This document shows, piece by piece, positions 6,847-14,351 of a DNA stretch of 38,275 bases. The stretch lies in assembly GCA_947259185.1 (NCBI GenBank), contig CAMYKT010000018.1, forward strand, positions 1-38,275. Reading direction: 5' to 3'. The notes below the pieces were generated by a model. The model had not been told where the DNA came from and did no database searches. It worked only from the letters and a program-made list of their open reading frames with translations. The position numbers and the translations under genes were made by a program. Each line of letters opens with the position of its first letter. The first letter of the stretch is position 1. The stretch is from an uncultured Methanobacteriaceae archaeon (GTDB taxonomy: Archaea > Methanobacteriota > Methanobacteria > Methanobacteriales > Methanobacteriaceae).

Positions 6847-7799
6847 TTTTTAAAAAAGAAAGTAGATCAGGAAGTTTAAGAATTAAATTCAATTTACAGT
6901 CTATTGCCGTAATTCTTATTTTTCTGGCTCTTTTAGCCTTTACTTGGATTAAACCATCTGGGGCGGAGTTTGAAGAAGGTAGAATATTATTTACAGGATT
7001 AATAATTATAATCCTGGCATTATTTGCCCTAGAGCTTTTCAGAAGCAGTACTAAATATGATAAAGTAAATGATATATTTTTGCTGGTAGGACTTATACTG
7101 GCAGTGTGGGAAATAGTAAGCTGGTTTTCCATAATCGACCCCAACCTTTTACCATCCTCGGAGAAAGTGTTCTCGGTATATGCCCAGGATTATGAAGTGA
7201 TTATTACCGGAATATTCAGTTCACTATTTTTACTTATTACTGGATATTTGCTGGCTATTGTTACTGCCATACCTCTGGGTTTAATCATAGGATGGAAAAA
7301 GAGATTATATAATGTTGCATATCCTACGGCTAAAGCTATGGGACCTATTCCTCCCACAGTTTATATCCCCTATGCTATAGCTCTTCTACCCAGCTTTTTT
7401 GTTTCTTCGGTATTTGTTATTTTTATCGGAGCATTCTGGCCTATTTTGGTGGGAGTGGTAGGAGGGGTGTTTAATATTGACCACCGTTTGATTAATTCAG
7501 CCCGGACACTGGGATTATCAGATAGGACCATCCTATGGAAGGTACTGTTACCTGGGGCTGCACCATCAATATTCCAGGGAGCACTAATAGGACTGATAAT
7601 ATCCTTTATAACCTTGATGGTTGCGGAGATCATTGGTTCCAGCTCTGGTTTAGGATGGTATCTCCAGTCCCAAGGCCAATTTGCCAATTACGGTGCAGTT
7701 TTAGCCGGTATGATTGTGGTATCACTGGTGGTAATTGCTGTTACCACGGTATTTGATCAGGTGCAAGAATATGTATTAAGGTGGCAGAGATTAAATTAA
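6843..7799 (+). CDS. ABC transporter permease, SsuC/TauC-like
   Basis: 318 residues with a TTG start overlapping the ATPase stop (TTGA) and GAGGGATC upstream. There are three N-terminal hydrophobic segments (about residues 18-36, 46-65 and 75-96), then the binding-protein-dependent transport domain. The EAA-type cytoplasmic loop is visible as ARTLGLSDRTILWKVLLPG, followed by further membrane segments. It forms the membrane channel with the ATPase encoded just upstream. Three membrane segments before the core domain is longer than in a minimal SsuC. It is the last gene of the transporter operon. Confidence 0.9.
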   Translation: MIFKKESRSGSLRIKFNLQSIAVILIFLALLAFTWIKPSGAEFEEGRILFTGLIIIILALFALELFRSSTKYDKVNDIFLLVGLILAVWEIVSWFSIIDPNLLPSSEKVFSVYAQDYEVIITGIFSSLFLLITGYLLAIVTAIPLGLIIGWKKRLYNVAYPTAKAMGPIPPTVYIPYAIALLPSFFVSSVFVIFIGAFWPILVGVVGGVFNIDHRLINSARTLGLSDRTILWKVLLPGAAPSIFQGALIGLIISFITLMVAEIIGSSSGLGWYLQSQGQFANYGAVLAGMIVVSLVVIAVTTVFDQVQEYVLRWQRLN

Positions 7800-7855
7800 A
7801 GCAAAAAACAAATAATATTAATTCTAAATTATTATTTAAGCAGATATTTTGCTTT
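7798..7855 (+). terminator. Long AT-rich inverted repeat after the transporter operon
   Basis: Outer arms AAAGCAAAA (7798-7806) and TTTTGCTTT (7847-7855) pair perfectly, and inner AATAAT/ATTATT sequences can extend the pairing. It lies between the permease stop and the cysK promoter, so a transcription end point is plausible. There is no strong T run directly after the stem. Confidence 0.4.
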
Positions 7856-7869
7856 AAAGAATAGAAAAC

Positions 7870-7923
7870 TTTATAAGTGAATATGAGATAAATTATAACA
7901 ATTGTTATATAACAATGGTTATA
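7870..7923 (+). promoter_or_regulatory. cysK promoter: TATA box plus two overlapping operators
   Basis: TTTATAAG at 7870-7877 is a good archaeal TATA box; the start would fall near 7895-7902. Exactly there lies the perfect operator TATAACAATTGTTATA (7894-7909), directly followed by TATAACAATGGTTATA (7908-7923, one mismatch), a 14-base step. Operators over the start site indicate repression. Confidence 0.8.
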
Positions 7924-7955
7924 TAGTGGTTTTTATAGAAAAAATGGTGAATCAA

Positions 7956-8942
7956 ATGGTTAAATTACCCCAACTTAAAAGAGGAATTGCAAATGACATA
8001 ACCGAAACCATTGGAAATACTCCTTTGGTTAGGTTGAATAATATTACTAAAGGACTAAAAGCCGATGTAGTAGTTAAAATAGAAGCTTTTAATCCTGTTA
8101 GCAGTGTAAAAGACAGAATTGGAGTGGCAATGGTAGAGTACGGTGAAGAACAAGGACTGATTAAAGAGGATTCCGTCCTGATTGAACCAACCAGTGGGAA
8201 CACTGGTATAGCCTTAGGCTTCGTTGCTGCAGCCAAAGGATATAGATTGATATTAACCATGCCTGATACCATGTCCCTAGAGCGAAGAAAACTTCTGGCA
8301 GTTTTTGGAGCAGAAATAGTTTTAACTCCCGGAGCAGAAGGTATGGGTGGTGCAATTGCTAAAGCTGAGCAACTAGCTCAGGAAATACCCAACGCAGTCA
8401 TGCCTCAACAATTCAAAAATCCAGCCAACCCCAAAATCCATAGAGAAACCACTGCCGAGGAAATCTGGAGAGATACAGAAGGAAAAGCAGACATGATCGT
8501 AGCCGGTGTAGGTACCGGAGGAACTATAACTGGCATAGCAGAAGTATTTAAAGATAGAAAACCAGGATTTAAAGCGGTAGCAGTAGAACCAAAAGCTTCT
8601 CCAGTCTTATCTAAAGGTGAAAAAGGACCTCATAAAATTCAGGGTATTGGGGCTGGATTCGTACCTGATATTTTAAGAACAGATTTAATAGATGAAATCA
8701 TAACAGTAAAAGATGAAGATGCAGCTGCAACTATGTTAAAATTAGCTCGAAAAGAAGGAATATTCGGAGGAATATCCTGTGGTGCCGCTACATGGGCCGC
8801 TCTAGAACTGGCTAAAAGGGAAGAAAATGAAGGCAAATTAATCGTAGCTGTACTTCCTGATACTGGAGAACGTTACCTGAGTACTGAATGGGTATTTGAT
8901 GAACTATACAAATCCTATGACCAGGCCATGTTCCCTCATTAG
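7956..8942 (+). CDS. cysK: Cysteine synthase (O-acetylserine sulfhydrylase), PLP enzyme
   Basis: 328 residues from ATG 7956, with GGTGA at 7946-7950 as ribosome site; starts further upstream would lie within the operator region. It makes cysteine from O-acetylserine and sulfide in the cytoplasm. ITETIGNTPLVRLN begins the fold-type II PLP domain; SSVKDRIG carries the PLP lysine; PTSGNTGIALG binds the substrate carboxylate; GTGGTITGIAEV binds the PLP phosphate; GISCGAA lies near the C-terminal region. It is followed after 28 bases by cysE, which supplies O-acetylserine. Predicted to be controlled by the two operators overlapping its start site. Confidence 0.95.
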   Translation: MVKLPQLKRGIANDITETIGNTPLVRLNNITKGLKADVVVKIEAFNPVSSVKDRIGVAMVEYGEEQGLIKEDSVLIEPTSGNTGIALGFVAAAKGYRLILTMPDTMSLERRKLLAVFGAEIVLTPGAEGMGGAIAKAEQLAQEIPNAVMPQQFKNPANPKIHRETTAEEIWRDTEGKADMIVAGVGTGGTITGIAEVFKDRKPGFKAVAVEPKASPVLSKGEKGPHKIQGIGAGFVPDILRTDLIDEIITVKDEDAAATMLKLARKEGIFGGISCGAATWAALELAKREENEGKLIVAVLPDTGERYLSTEWVFDELYKSYDQAMFPH

Positions 8943-8970
8943 AATATAAAAATATTAATTAGGTGGTAAA

Positions 8971-9684
8971 ATGTTTGACCGGATAAGAGAGGATATGAAT
9001 ATGGTTCGTATGAGGGATCCTGCTGCCAGGAGCACCCTGGAAATATTTTTCTGTTATCCGGGATTATGGGCAATATGGTTCCATAGACTATCTCAGTGGT
9101 TCTGGAACCATAAATTATTATTTTTAGGAAGATTTACCTCCGCCATATCCCGTTTTTTAACTGGTATAGAAATTCATCCCGGAGCCACCCTGGGCCGCCG
9201 AATATTTATTGATCACGGTATGGGTGTGGTTATTGGTGAAACTGCAGAAGTAGGCAGTGACGTCTTAATTTATCAGGGTGTGGTACTGGGAGGCACCAGC
9301 TTAGAGAGGAAAAAAAGACATCCTACCATAAAGGACGGAGTGGTAATTGGTTCAGGTGCAAAGATTATTGGAAACATTACCATTGGGAGCTGTTCTAAAG
9401 TAGGAGCAGGATCTGTTGTTTTGAATTCAATTCCAGATGGTGCTACATGTGTAGGTATCCCAGGAAAAGTGGTTCAGGAAATGCGAAAATGTGCTATTGA
9501 CCTGGAACATGGAACCCTTCCGGATCCTGTGGCAGAAGTTATTGATTTCATTTTAAAACGACAAGAAGAGATGGAAAATAACATACAGAAATTGGGAATA
9601 AGTTCTGAAATAATGAAGGACAATAAATTTATCAGCAAAAAAACTAATCTGGAAGAAATATTTTCAGAAGGGGGAGGCATATAA
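8971..9684 (+). CDS. cysE: Serine O-acetyltransferase
   Basis: 237 residues, ATG with AGGTGG upstream. It transfers acetyl from acetyl-CoA to serine, giving O-acetylserine for CysK. Left-handed beta-helix hexapeptide repeats are clear (IEIHPGATLG, IFIDHGMGVVIGE, VLIYQGVVLGGTS, VVIGSGAKIIGN, SKVGAGSVVLN), with the catalytic-type DHG motif. The N-terminal helical part is short, as in the small CysE class. The last residues (EIFSEGGGI) are almost the same as the C-terminal tail of the regulator encoded at 9768, which is unexpected for unrelated folds. It forms an operon with cysK. Confidence 0.95.
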   Translation: MFDRIREDMNMVRMRDPAARSTLEIFFCYPGLWAIWFHRLSQWFWNHKLLFLGRFTSAISRFLTGIEIHPGATLGRRIFIDHGMGVVIGETAEVGSDVLIYQGVVLGGTSLERKKRHPTIKDGVVIGSGAKIIGNITIGSCSKVGAGSVVLNSIPDGATCVGIPGKVVQEMRKCAIDLEHGTLPDPVAEVIDFILKRQEEMENNIQKLGISSEIMKDNKFISKKTNLEEIFSEGGGI

Positions 9685-9742
9685 CTATATATATAAACAC
9701 TCAACACAATTTTATTATATGACATTAATTACAAGTGTTATA
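9685..9742 (+). promoter_or_regulatory. Promoter and operator of the regulator genes
   Basis: A TATA-like run (TATATATATAAA, about 9686-9697) is followed at 9727-9742 by AATTACAAGTGTTATA. The right arm matches the operator half TGTTATA fully and the left arm ACA core is kept. The position near the expected start site suggests autoregulation. Confidence 0.55.
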
Positions 9743-9767
9743 TAATAAAATTTAATATGTGATAAAA

Positions 9768-10097
9768 TTGGATATAACATTTGAAACCTCACAGGTAAAT
9801 CTCATACCGGGAATCAGATCTGAACTTGCTAAAGAGTTACTTAAACTGGGCATGAAACAGAAAGAGATTTCCAAGATACTTAACATTACTCAGCCTGCTG
9901 TTTCTCAGTATATTAGTGATAAGCGAGGTCATGGTATTAAATTCAATGACCAGACCATGGATTTGATCAAAAAATTTGCTTTAGAACTTAAGGAAGGTAG
10001 ATCAACATCCACCGAGGTTATTCAAAGAACCTGTAGGATTATTTTAACCCGCCAATCAGAAACTGGGGAAATATTTTCTGAAGGTGAAGGTATTTAA
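9768..10097 (+). CDS. XRE-type HTH transcriptional regulator, paralogue lacking the cysteine cluster
   Basis: 109 residues if the TTG at 9768 is used; GTGAT at 9759-9763 serves as ribosome site (the same layout as its paralogue). The HTH core (ELAKELLKLGMKQKEISKIL, then QPAVSQYISDKR) is almost identical to that at 10147, so both should read the same DNA site. Unlike the paralogue it lacks the N-terminal PPCE and keeps only one Cys (RTC). Its C terminus is replaced by a short tail ending EIFSEGEGI, resembling the CysE tail. It may be a redox-insensitive form or a dominant partner of the Fe-S-type paralogue (inference). Confidence 0.82.
   Translation: MDITFETSQVNLIPGIRSELAKELLKLGMKQKEISKILNITQPAVSQYISDKRGHGIKFNDQTMDLIKKFALELKEGRSTSTEVIQRTCRIILTRQSETGEIFSEGEGI
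9816..9960 (+). repeat. Duplicated HTH-coding segment, copy 1
   Basis: 145 bases repeated at 10195-10339 (offset 379) with about nine mismatches by hand count. The identity stops sharply at both edges, while the rest of the two regulator genes is diverged. This points to gene conversion or selection confined to the DNA-binding part. Confidence 0.85.
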
Positions 10098-10146
10098 GTA
10101 ATTAAATAAATTATAAAAAATTACATTAAAAATTAAAGTGATAAAT

Positions 10147-10527
10147 GTGAAACCCCCCTGTGAAATGGTGGTATGGTATGTCATTCCCACCATAAGATCT
10201 GAACTTGCTAAAGAGTTACTTAAACTGGGCATGAAACAGAAAGAAATTTCTAAATTACTGGATATTACTCAGCCTGCTGTTTCTCAGTATATTAGTGATA
10301 AGCGAGGTCATGGTATTAAATTCAATGACCATATCATGGCCATGATTAAAGAATTTGCCCATGACTTAAAGGAAGAAACAGCCACCCAACAGGATATCAT
10401 TCCCCGGACCTGCAAAATATGTAAGATGATTAAAACCGAGGATGTTCTATGCCAGATCCATAAAGAAAAAGATAAAATACCTGCAGACTGCACTGCTTGT
10501 TTGGGATCTGATGCAAAATGTAGTTGA
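10147..10527 (+). CDS. XRE-type HTH regulator with C-terminal cysteine cluster (probable Fe-S sensor)
   Basis: 126 residues from GTG 10147, preceded by GTGAT (10138-10142), giving the MKPPCE start that I recall for this methanogen family. Layout: Cys5 near the N terminus, HTH at about residues 18-55, then C89, C92 (RTCKIC), C102, C115, C118 (DCTAC) and C125. Seven cysteines in this pattern suggest a 4Fe-4S cluster sensing redox state, iron or sulfide. The HTH core DNA is about 94 percent identical to the neighbour at 9768. It is the best candidate for the factor that binds the TATAACA-N2-TGTTATA operators found before the reductase, transporter, cysK and regulator genes. Confidence 0.85.
   Translation: MKPPCEMVVWYVIPTIRSELAKELLKLGMKQKEISKLLDITQPAVSQYISDKRGHGIKFNDHIMAMIKEFAHDLKEETATQQDIIPRTCKICKMIKTEDVLCQIHKEKDKIPADCTACLGSDAKCS
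10195..10339 (+). repeat. Duplicated HTH-coding segment, copy 2
   Basis: Second copy of the 145-base segment at 9816-9960, within the cysteine-rich regulator gene. Confidence 0.85.
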
Positions 10528-10626
10528 ATACTTACTTTGAAAAATTAAATTAATTTTATAACTTATTTTTTGATTTATTACCTCTACTTTTTCAATCTAT
10601 TTTTTAAGATTAAAAAAAAGGATAAA

Positions 10627-12087
10627 ATGTGTGCTATAGCAGGAATCACCGGTCAGGATATATCCATCCCTCTTAAAAGGATGCTGGATACCTTAAAACA
10701 TCGTGGAATAGATGATTCTGGATACTGGATTGAGGGGAACCTCCTAAAAGGGGACATATGTCAAATCAATATCCCGGGAGCAAATCGCGGTGTGGGTCAC
10801 CACCTCTTATCCATCGTGGGTCATGAATCAACTCAGCCCCTGGTGGATAAAGACATGGTACTTGTGTGTAATGGTGAAATCTACAATTATCAAGAAGTGG
10901 AGTCACGTTTTAATCTGGAACTTAAAACCGATTCAGACTGTGAAGTGATATTAAAACTCGTCCAGAAATTCCAGGAAGATGATCTGGTCTTATCACTTAA
11001 AAGAACCATGGATGAATTAGATGGGGATTATGCATTTGCCCTAATAAAGGGAGATGAACTGGTAGTGGCCCGGGATCCGGTAGGGGTAAAACCACTCTAC
11101 TATGGAGAAATACCATCTAAATATTGGGCTTTTGCCTCAGAACGTAAAGCCCTATGGAAAATAGGAATAAAAGAAGTGCATGCACTTTTACCCGGACATG
11201 TAATCTCTAATAAAAAAATATTTCAACTACAAAAACCATTTAAGGACAATCTAATTGCTTTAAATCAGCCTCCCAGTAAAGAAATCTTAAAAAAAGAGCT
11301 TTTAAAATCCCTGATAAATGCAGTGGAAAAAAGAACCAGAGGCCTTGAAAAGGCGGGACTGGTTTTTTCTGGTGGGGTGGATAGCACCCTCCTGGCACTA
11401 ATATTAAAAAAATTGAGGGTGGAAACTACACTGTATACGGTGGGAACCGAAAATTCACCGGACATGGATTATGCCTGCCAGGCAGCTGAATTTCTGGATT
11501 TGGAACTAAAGACCTATGTGGTGGATGAAGATGTGGTTAAATCCACTTTAGAACCGGTCATAAATGCCATAGAAGAATTTAATGTAATGAAAATAGGAGT
11601 AGGCATGCCTTTATATTTGGCATCTTCTTTAGCATCTGTTGATGGCCTTAAAGTGGTATTAACTGGTCAGGGTGCGGATGAACTCCTGGGGGGTTACCAT
11701 CGTTATTTGAAGAACTATGCCTCAGGGAAAGATTATGTTCAGGAAGTTTTAAAGCATGATATAGAGAACATATATAAGGTTAACCTGCAAAGGGATGATG
11801 CAGTTACCATGGCCCATGGTGTGGAGCTTAGGGTTCCCTATCTGGATAGGGAAGTTATAAAAGTGGCCCTGGATACACCTGTGGACTATAAAATCCAGGA
11901 TGAAAATGATCCTTTAAGAAAGCACATCCTCAGGGAGGTAGCCCAGGATTGTGGGATGCCGGACTTTATTGCTTTACGCCCCAAAAAAGCAGCTCAATAT
12001 GGATCAGGGATTCATAAGATACTTATTAAAAAAGTACTTAAAAATTTTGATGAAGAATCCTTTTTGAAAGATTTAAGGGGTTTTTAG
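10627..12087 (+). CDS. asnB: Asparagine synthase (glutamine-hydrolysing)
   Basis: 486 residues from ATG 10627, chosen because the enzyme needs Cys2 as N-terminal nucleophile (MCAIAGITG); the longer frame from 10570 adds a meaningless hydrophobic stretch. Class II glutaminase domain: HRGIDDSGYW, CNGEIYNY, DSDCEVIL, DGDYAFALI, RDPVGVKPLYY. Synthetase domain: PP-loop VFSGGVDSTLLA, GQGADELLGGY and HGVELRVPYLDRE. It makes asparagine from aspartate, glutamine and ATP. Most relatives read HRGPDD; here Ile replaces Pro. The C terminus (LRGF-stop) lies in the first unit of a 35-base tandem repeat. The next gene encodes a GatC-like protein. Confidence 0.93.
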   Translation: MCAIAGITGQDISIPLKRMLDTLKHRGIDDSGYWIEGNLLKGDICQINIPGANRGVGHHLLSIVGHESTQPLVDKDMVLVCNGEIYNYQEVESRFNLELKTDSDCEVILKLVQKFQEDDLVLSLKRTMDELDGDYAFALIKGDELVVARDPVGVKPLYYGEIPSKYWAFASERKALWKIGIKEVHALLPGHVISNKKIFQLQKPFKDNLIALNQPPSKEILKKELLKSLINAVEKRTRGLEKAGLVFSGGVDSTLLALILKKLRVETTLYTVGTENSPDMDYACQAAEFLDLELKTYVVDEDVVKSTLEPVINAIEEFNVMKIGVGMPLYLASSLASVDGLKVVLTGQGADELLGGYHRYLKNYASGKDYVQEVLKHDIENIYKVNLQRDDAVTMAHGVELRVPYLDREVIKVALDTPVDYKIQDENDPLRKHILREVAQDCGMPDFIALRPKKAAQYGSGIHKILIKKVLKNFDEESFLKDLRGF

Positions 12088-12160
12088 TGGTGTTGGTTGG
12101 GGTTATGTTGAGGGGTTTTTAGTGGTGTTGGTTGGGGTTATGTTAAGGGGTTTTTAGTGG
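12076..12160 (+). repeat. 35-base G-rich tandem repeat starting in the asnB stop region
   Basis: Two full 35-base units (12076-12110, 12111-12145) differ at the last base, and a 15-base partial third follows (12146-12160). Each unit begins AGGGGTTTTTAGTGG and contains several GG/GGGG runs. The first unit includes the last codons and stop of asnB, so the 3' end of the gene has been copied outward. The G-runs could allow a G-quadruplex, and GGGGTTTTT may help end transcription. Confidence 0.9.
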
Positions 12161-12431
12161 ATTTGTTGTGTTTGTGTTAGGCTGGATTTAAAAAAAATAC
12201 ATATTTAAACCAGGGATCTTTTAAATCAGGGCATAAATTTAAAATGAGGAAAAATCAAGATTAATATCATGATCCTAATGTTTTTTTAATTAAAAAAAAT
12301 ATATAATGATTATTTAGAATTATAGGGGTTTATTAATTATAATATCCCATAGTAAAGTAAAGAAGCATGTTTATTATTGATTAATGGATTTTAAAAATAC
12401 ATCTTATCCATATATATTTGGGAGGGAAAAC

Positions 12432-12647
12432 ATGAAAATCGAAAAAGAAGCAGAAAAGATCCTGGAAGAATTTTCCCGTACACTGGAGAATATACCTGAA
12501 CTGGAAGAAACCCACTACATTGTGGACAACCTTAACCTCACCCGGCAGGATATTGCCTATGAAAAAAATCCTGAAAAAATACTGCGCAATGCTAAGGTGG
12601 ATGAAGCCGGAAATATCATTGCTGAGAAGAGTAAATGGGTTAAATAA
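12432..12647 (+). CDS. gatC: Probable Asp/Glu-tRNA amidotransferase subunit C
   Basis: 71 residues from ATG 12432, with GGAGGGAAAA upstream; the frame extends upstream to 12384 without a ribosome site. The two-helix start (IEKEAEKILEEFSRTLENI) and the C-terminal LRNAKVDEAGNIIAEK resemble archaeal GatC, which stabilises the GatAB amidotransferase that converts Asp-tRNA(Asn). Position next to asnB, the other route to asparagine, fits. Short and weakly conserved, so the family call is moderate. About 270 AT-rich bases without a gene separate it from the repeat after asnB. Confidence 0.65.
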   Translation: MKIEKEAEKILEEFSRTLENIPELEETHYIVDNLNLTRQDIAYEKNPEKILRNAKVDEAGNIIAEKSKWVK

Positions 12648-12678
12648 TTCTATTTTTATTTAATATTTATGAGGAGAT

Positions 12679-13170
12679 ATGATGCGAACAAATTTGGTGC
12701 TGGAACTGCAGGATGTCCCCGGGCAGCTGGTGGGAGTCCTGGACCCTATTGGAACTTTAGGTGCGAATATTGTAACTGTTATTCACCAGAGAGATATAAA
12801 AACAGATAAAGGGATGGTTCCAGTTCAAATAACTATTGAAGGGGATCAAAATACTCTGGATGTGGTCTTAAAGAAATTAGAAGAACTTAACATCCAGGTA
12901 ATGGCCGTGGATGGTATAGTTTTAAAAGAAAAAATAACCACCCTCTTAATTGGAAATATTGTGGATCGAGATGTTAAGGACACCATGGATAATATAAACT
13001 CCTTAGAAGGAGTACGGGTGGCAGATCTGGAATTAAAATTATCGGAAAATAATCAGGATTCCTCTGCTAAAATTGTGGTAGAAGCTGAATATGGAAACCG
13101 GGACATATTCATAGATAAAATAGAGGAAATAGCAGATATTAAAGATTTCAAGGTTATTAACGAGGTTTAA
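12679..13170 (+). CDS. ACT-domain amino-acid-binding regulatory protein
   Basis: 163 residues, ATG 12679 (a second ATG follows at once) with GAGGAGAT upstream. The N-terminal half has an ACT-fold pattern: LVLELQDVPGQLVGVLDPIG with the DVPGQL ligand loop, then ANIVTVIHQRD. The second half (IGNIVDRDVKDTMDNI onward) looks like a second, diverged ACT-like unit. No catalytic domain is present, so it probably binds an amino acid and regulates a partner. It lies directly before homoserine dehydrogenase, a classic ACT-regulated step, so control of threonine/methionine synthesis is likely (inference). Confidence 0.82.
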   Translation: MMRTNLVLELQDVPGQLVGVLDPIGTLGANIVTVIHQRDIKTDKGMVPVQITIEGDQNTLDVVLKKLEELNIQVMAVDGIVLKEKITTLLIGNIVDRDVKDTMDNINSLEGVRVADLELKLSENNQDSSAKIVVEAEYGNRDIFIDKIEEIADIKDFKVINEV

Positions 13171-13248
13171 TTTAGAAATATTATTATCGGTTATTGGAGT
13201 CAGGTTTTTTTTGAACAAATATAATTTTTTTATCAGGTGTGATTTTTT

Positions 13249-14259
13249 ATGCGTATATGTTTAATGGGATTTGGAGCAGTTGGCCAGGGAGTAGCCCGGG
13301 TCATATCCATGAAAAATGATTATTTAAATGATAAATATGGCCTGGACTTGAAGTTAGTGGCTGTAACTGATACTTCTGGTTCAGCAATATCCTCCGAAGG
13401 TCTGGATGTGGATTTACTATTAGAAACTAAAGCCCTGACTGGAAAGGTTTGCAAATACCCTGAATTTGGAATCCCTGACTTGAAAAATTCCAAAACCATG
13501 GATATGGTGGACTACGATGTACTCCTGGAGGTAACTCCTACCAATATCGAAGATGCCGAGCCAGCTAAATCCTTAATAATAAAAGCTCTAGAAGATAGAA
13601 AGCATGTGGTTACTTCTAATAAAGGACCCCTGGCATTATTTTATAAGGAACTCATGAGCTTGGCCCGGGAAAATAATGTTCAATTTAAATATGAAGCATC
13701 AGTAGGAGGGGCAATGCCCATAATTAACTTTGCCCATGACACCTTACCTGGCTGTGAGATTGAATCTATTCTGGGTATTTTAAATGGAACCACCAACTTC
13801 ATACTCTCCCGTATGACCCGGGAGGGTTCTTCCTATGAACATACCTTACAGGAAGCACAAGCCCTGGGAATTGCCGAAACAGACCCTACTCAAGATGTGG
13901 AAGGAACTGATGCTGCTTGTAAGACTGTTATACTTGCTAATTCTATTTTAGGAACGGATTTCACTCTGGAAGATGTGAAGGTGGAGGGTATTTCTCACAT
14001 AACCTCTGAAGCCATAGCTTTGGCTAAAAAAGATGGTTATTTAATCAAATTAATTGCAGAAGTATCTCCTTATTCTCTTTCGGTATCCCCGCGATTGGTT
14101 AAAGAGGACTCACCCTATGCGGTGGACGGCACCCTGAATATGGCTACCTTGAAAACAGATCTGGCTGATGAAGTCACGGTGGTGGGCCTGGGAGCAGGAT
14201 CAGTGGAAACTGCTTCTGCTATTTTAAGTGACCTGGTTAATATCTGGAAAAAAACTTAG
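13249..14259 (+). CDS. hom: Homoserine dehydrogenase
   Basis: 336 residues, ATG with AGGTGTGATT upstream. NAD(P)-binding Rossmann start MGFGAVGQGVARVI; HVVTSNKGPLA carries the Lys expected in the active site; LNGTTNFILSRM and ADPTQDVEGTDAACK (here ETDPTQDVEGTDAACK) form the catalytic domain. It reduces aspartate semialdehyde to homoserine, the branch point to threonine and methionine. It has no C-terminal ACT domain of its own, which fits a separate ACT protein encoded just upstream. Confidence 0.94.
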   Translation: MRICLMGFGAVGQGVARVISMKNDYLNDKYGLDLKLVAVTDTSGSAISSEGLDVDLLLETKALTGKVCKYPEFGIPDLKNSKTMDMVDYDVLLEVTPTNIEDAEPAKSLIIKALEDRKHVVTSNKGPLALFYKELMSLARENNVQFKYEASVGGAMPIINFAHDTLPGCEIESILGILNGTTNFILSRMTREGSSYEHTLQEAQALGIAETDPTQDVEGTDAACKTVILANSILGTDFTLEDVKVEGISHITSEAIALAKKDGYLIKLIAEVSPYSLSVSPRLVKEDSPYAVDGTLNMATLKTDLADEVTVVGLGAGSVETASAILSDLVNIWKKT

Positions 14260-14351
14260 TTAAATGATAGATATTTTTTTTCTGGGAACTTTTTTAATCT
14301 TGTTTTAATTAGAAGAATATAAGTTATATAGATATATTAATGGAGATTTAA

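Noticed and set aside
6755..7144. Minus-strand frame opposite the ABC permease start
   Set aside because: It overlaps two well-supported plus-strand genes and shows no recognisable protein features.
277..7923. NrpR nitrogen operators
   Set aside because: The NrpR site is GGAA-N6-TTCC; none of the sites here matches it.
10570..10626. N-terminal hydrophobic extension of asnB
   Set aside because: AsnB needs Cys2 exposed after Met removal; ATG 10627 gives MCAIAGI with a ribosome site. The upstream stretch is AT-rich leader.
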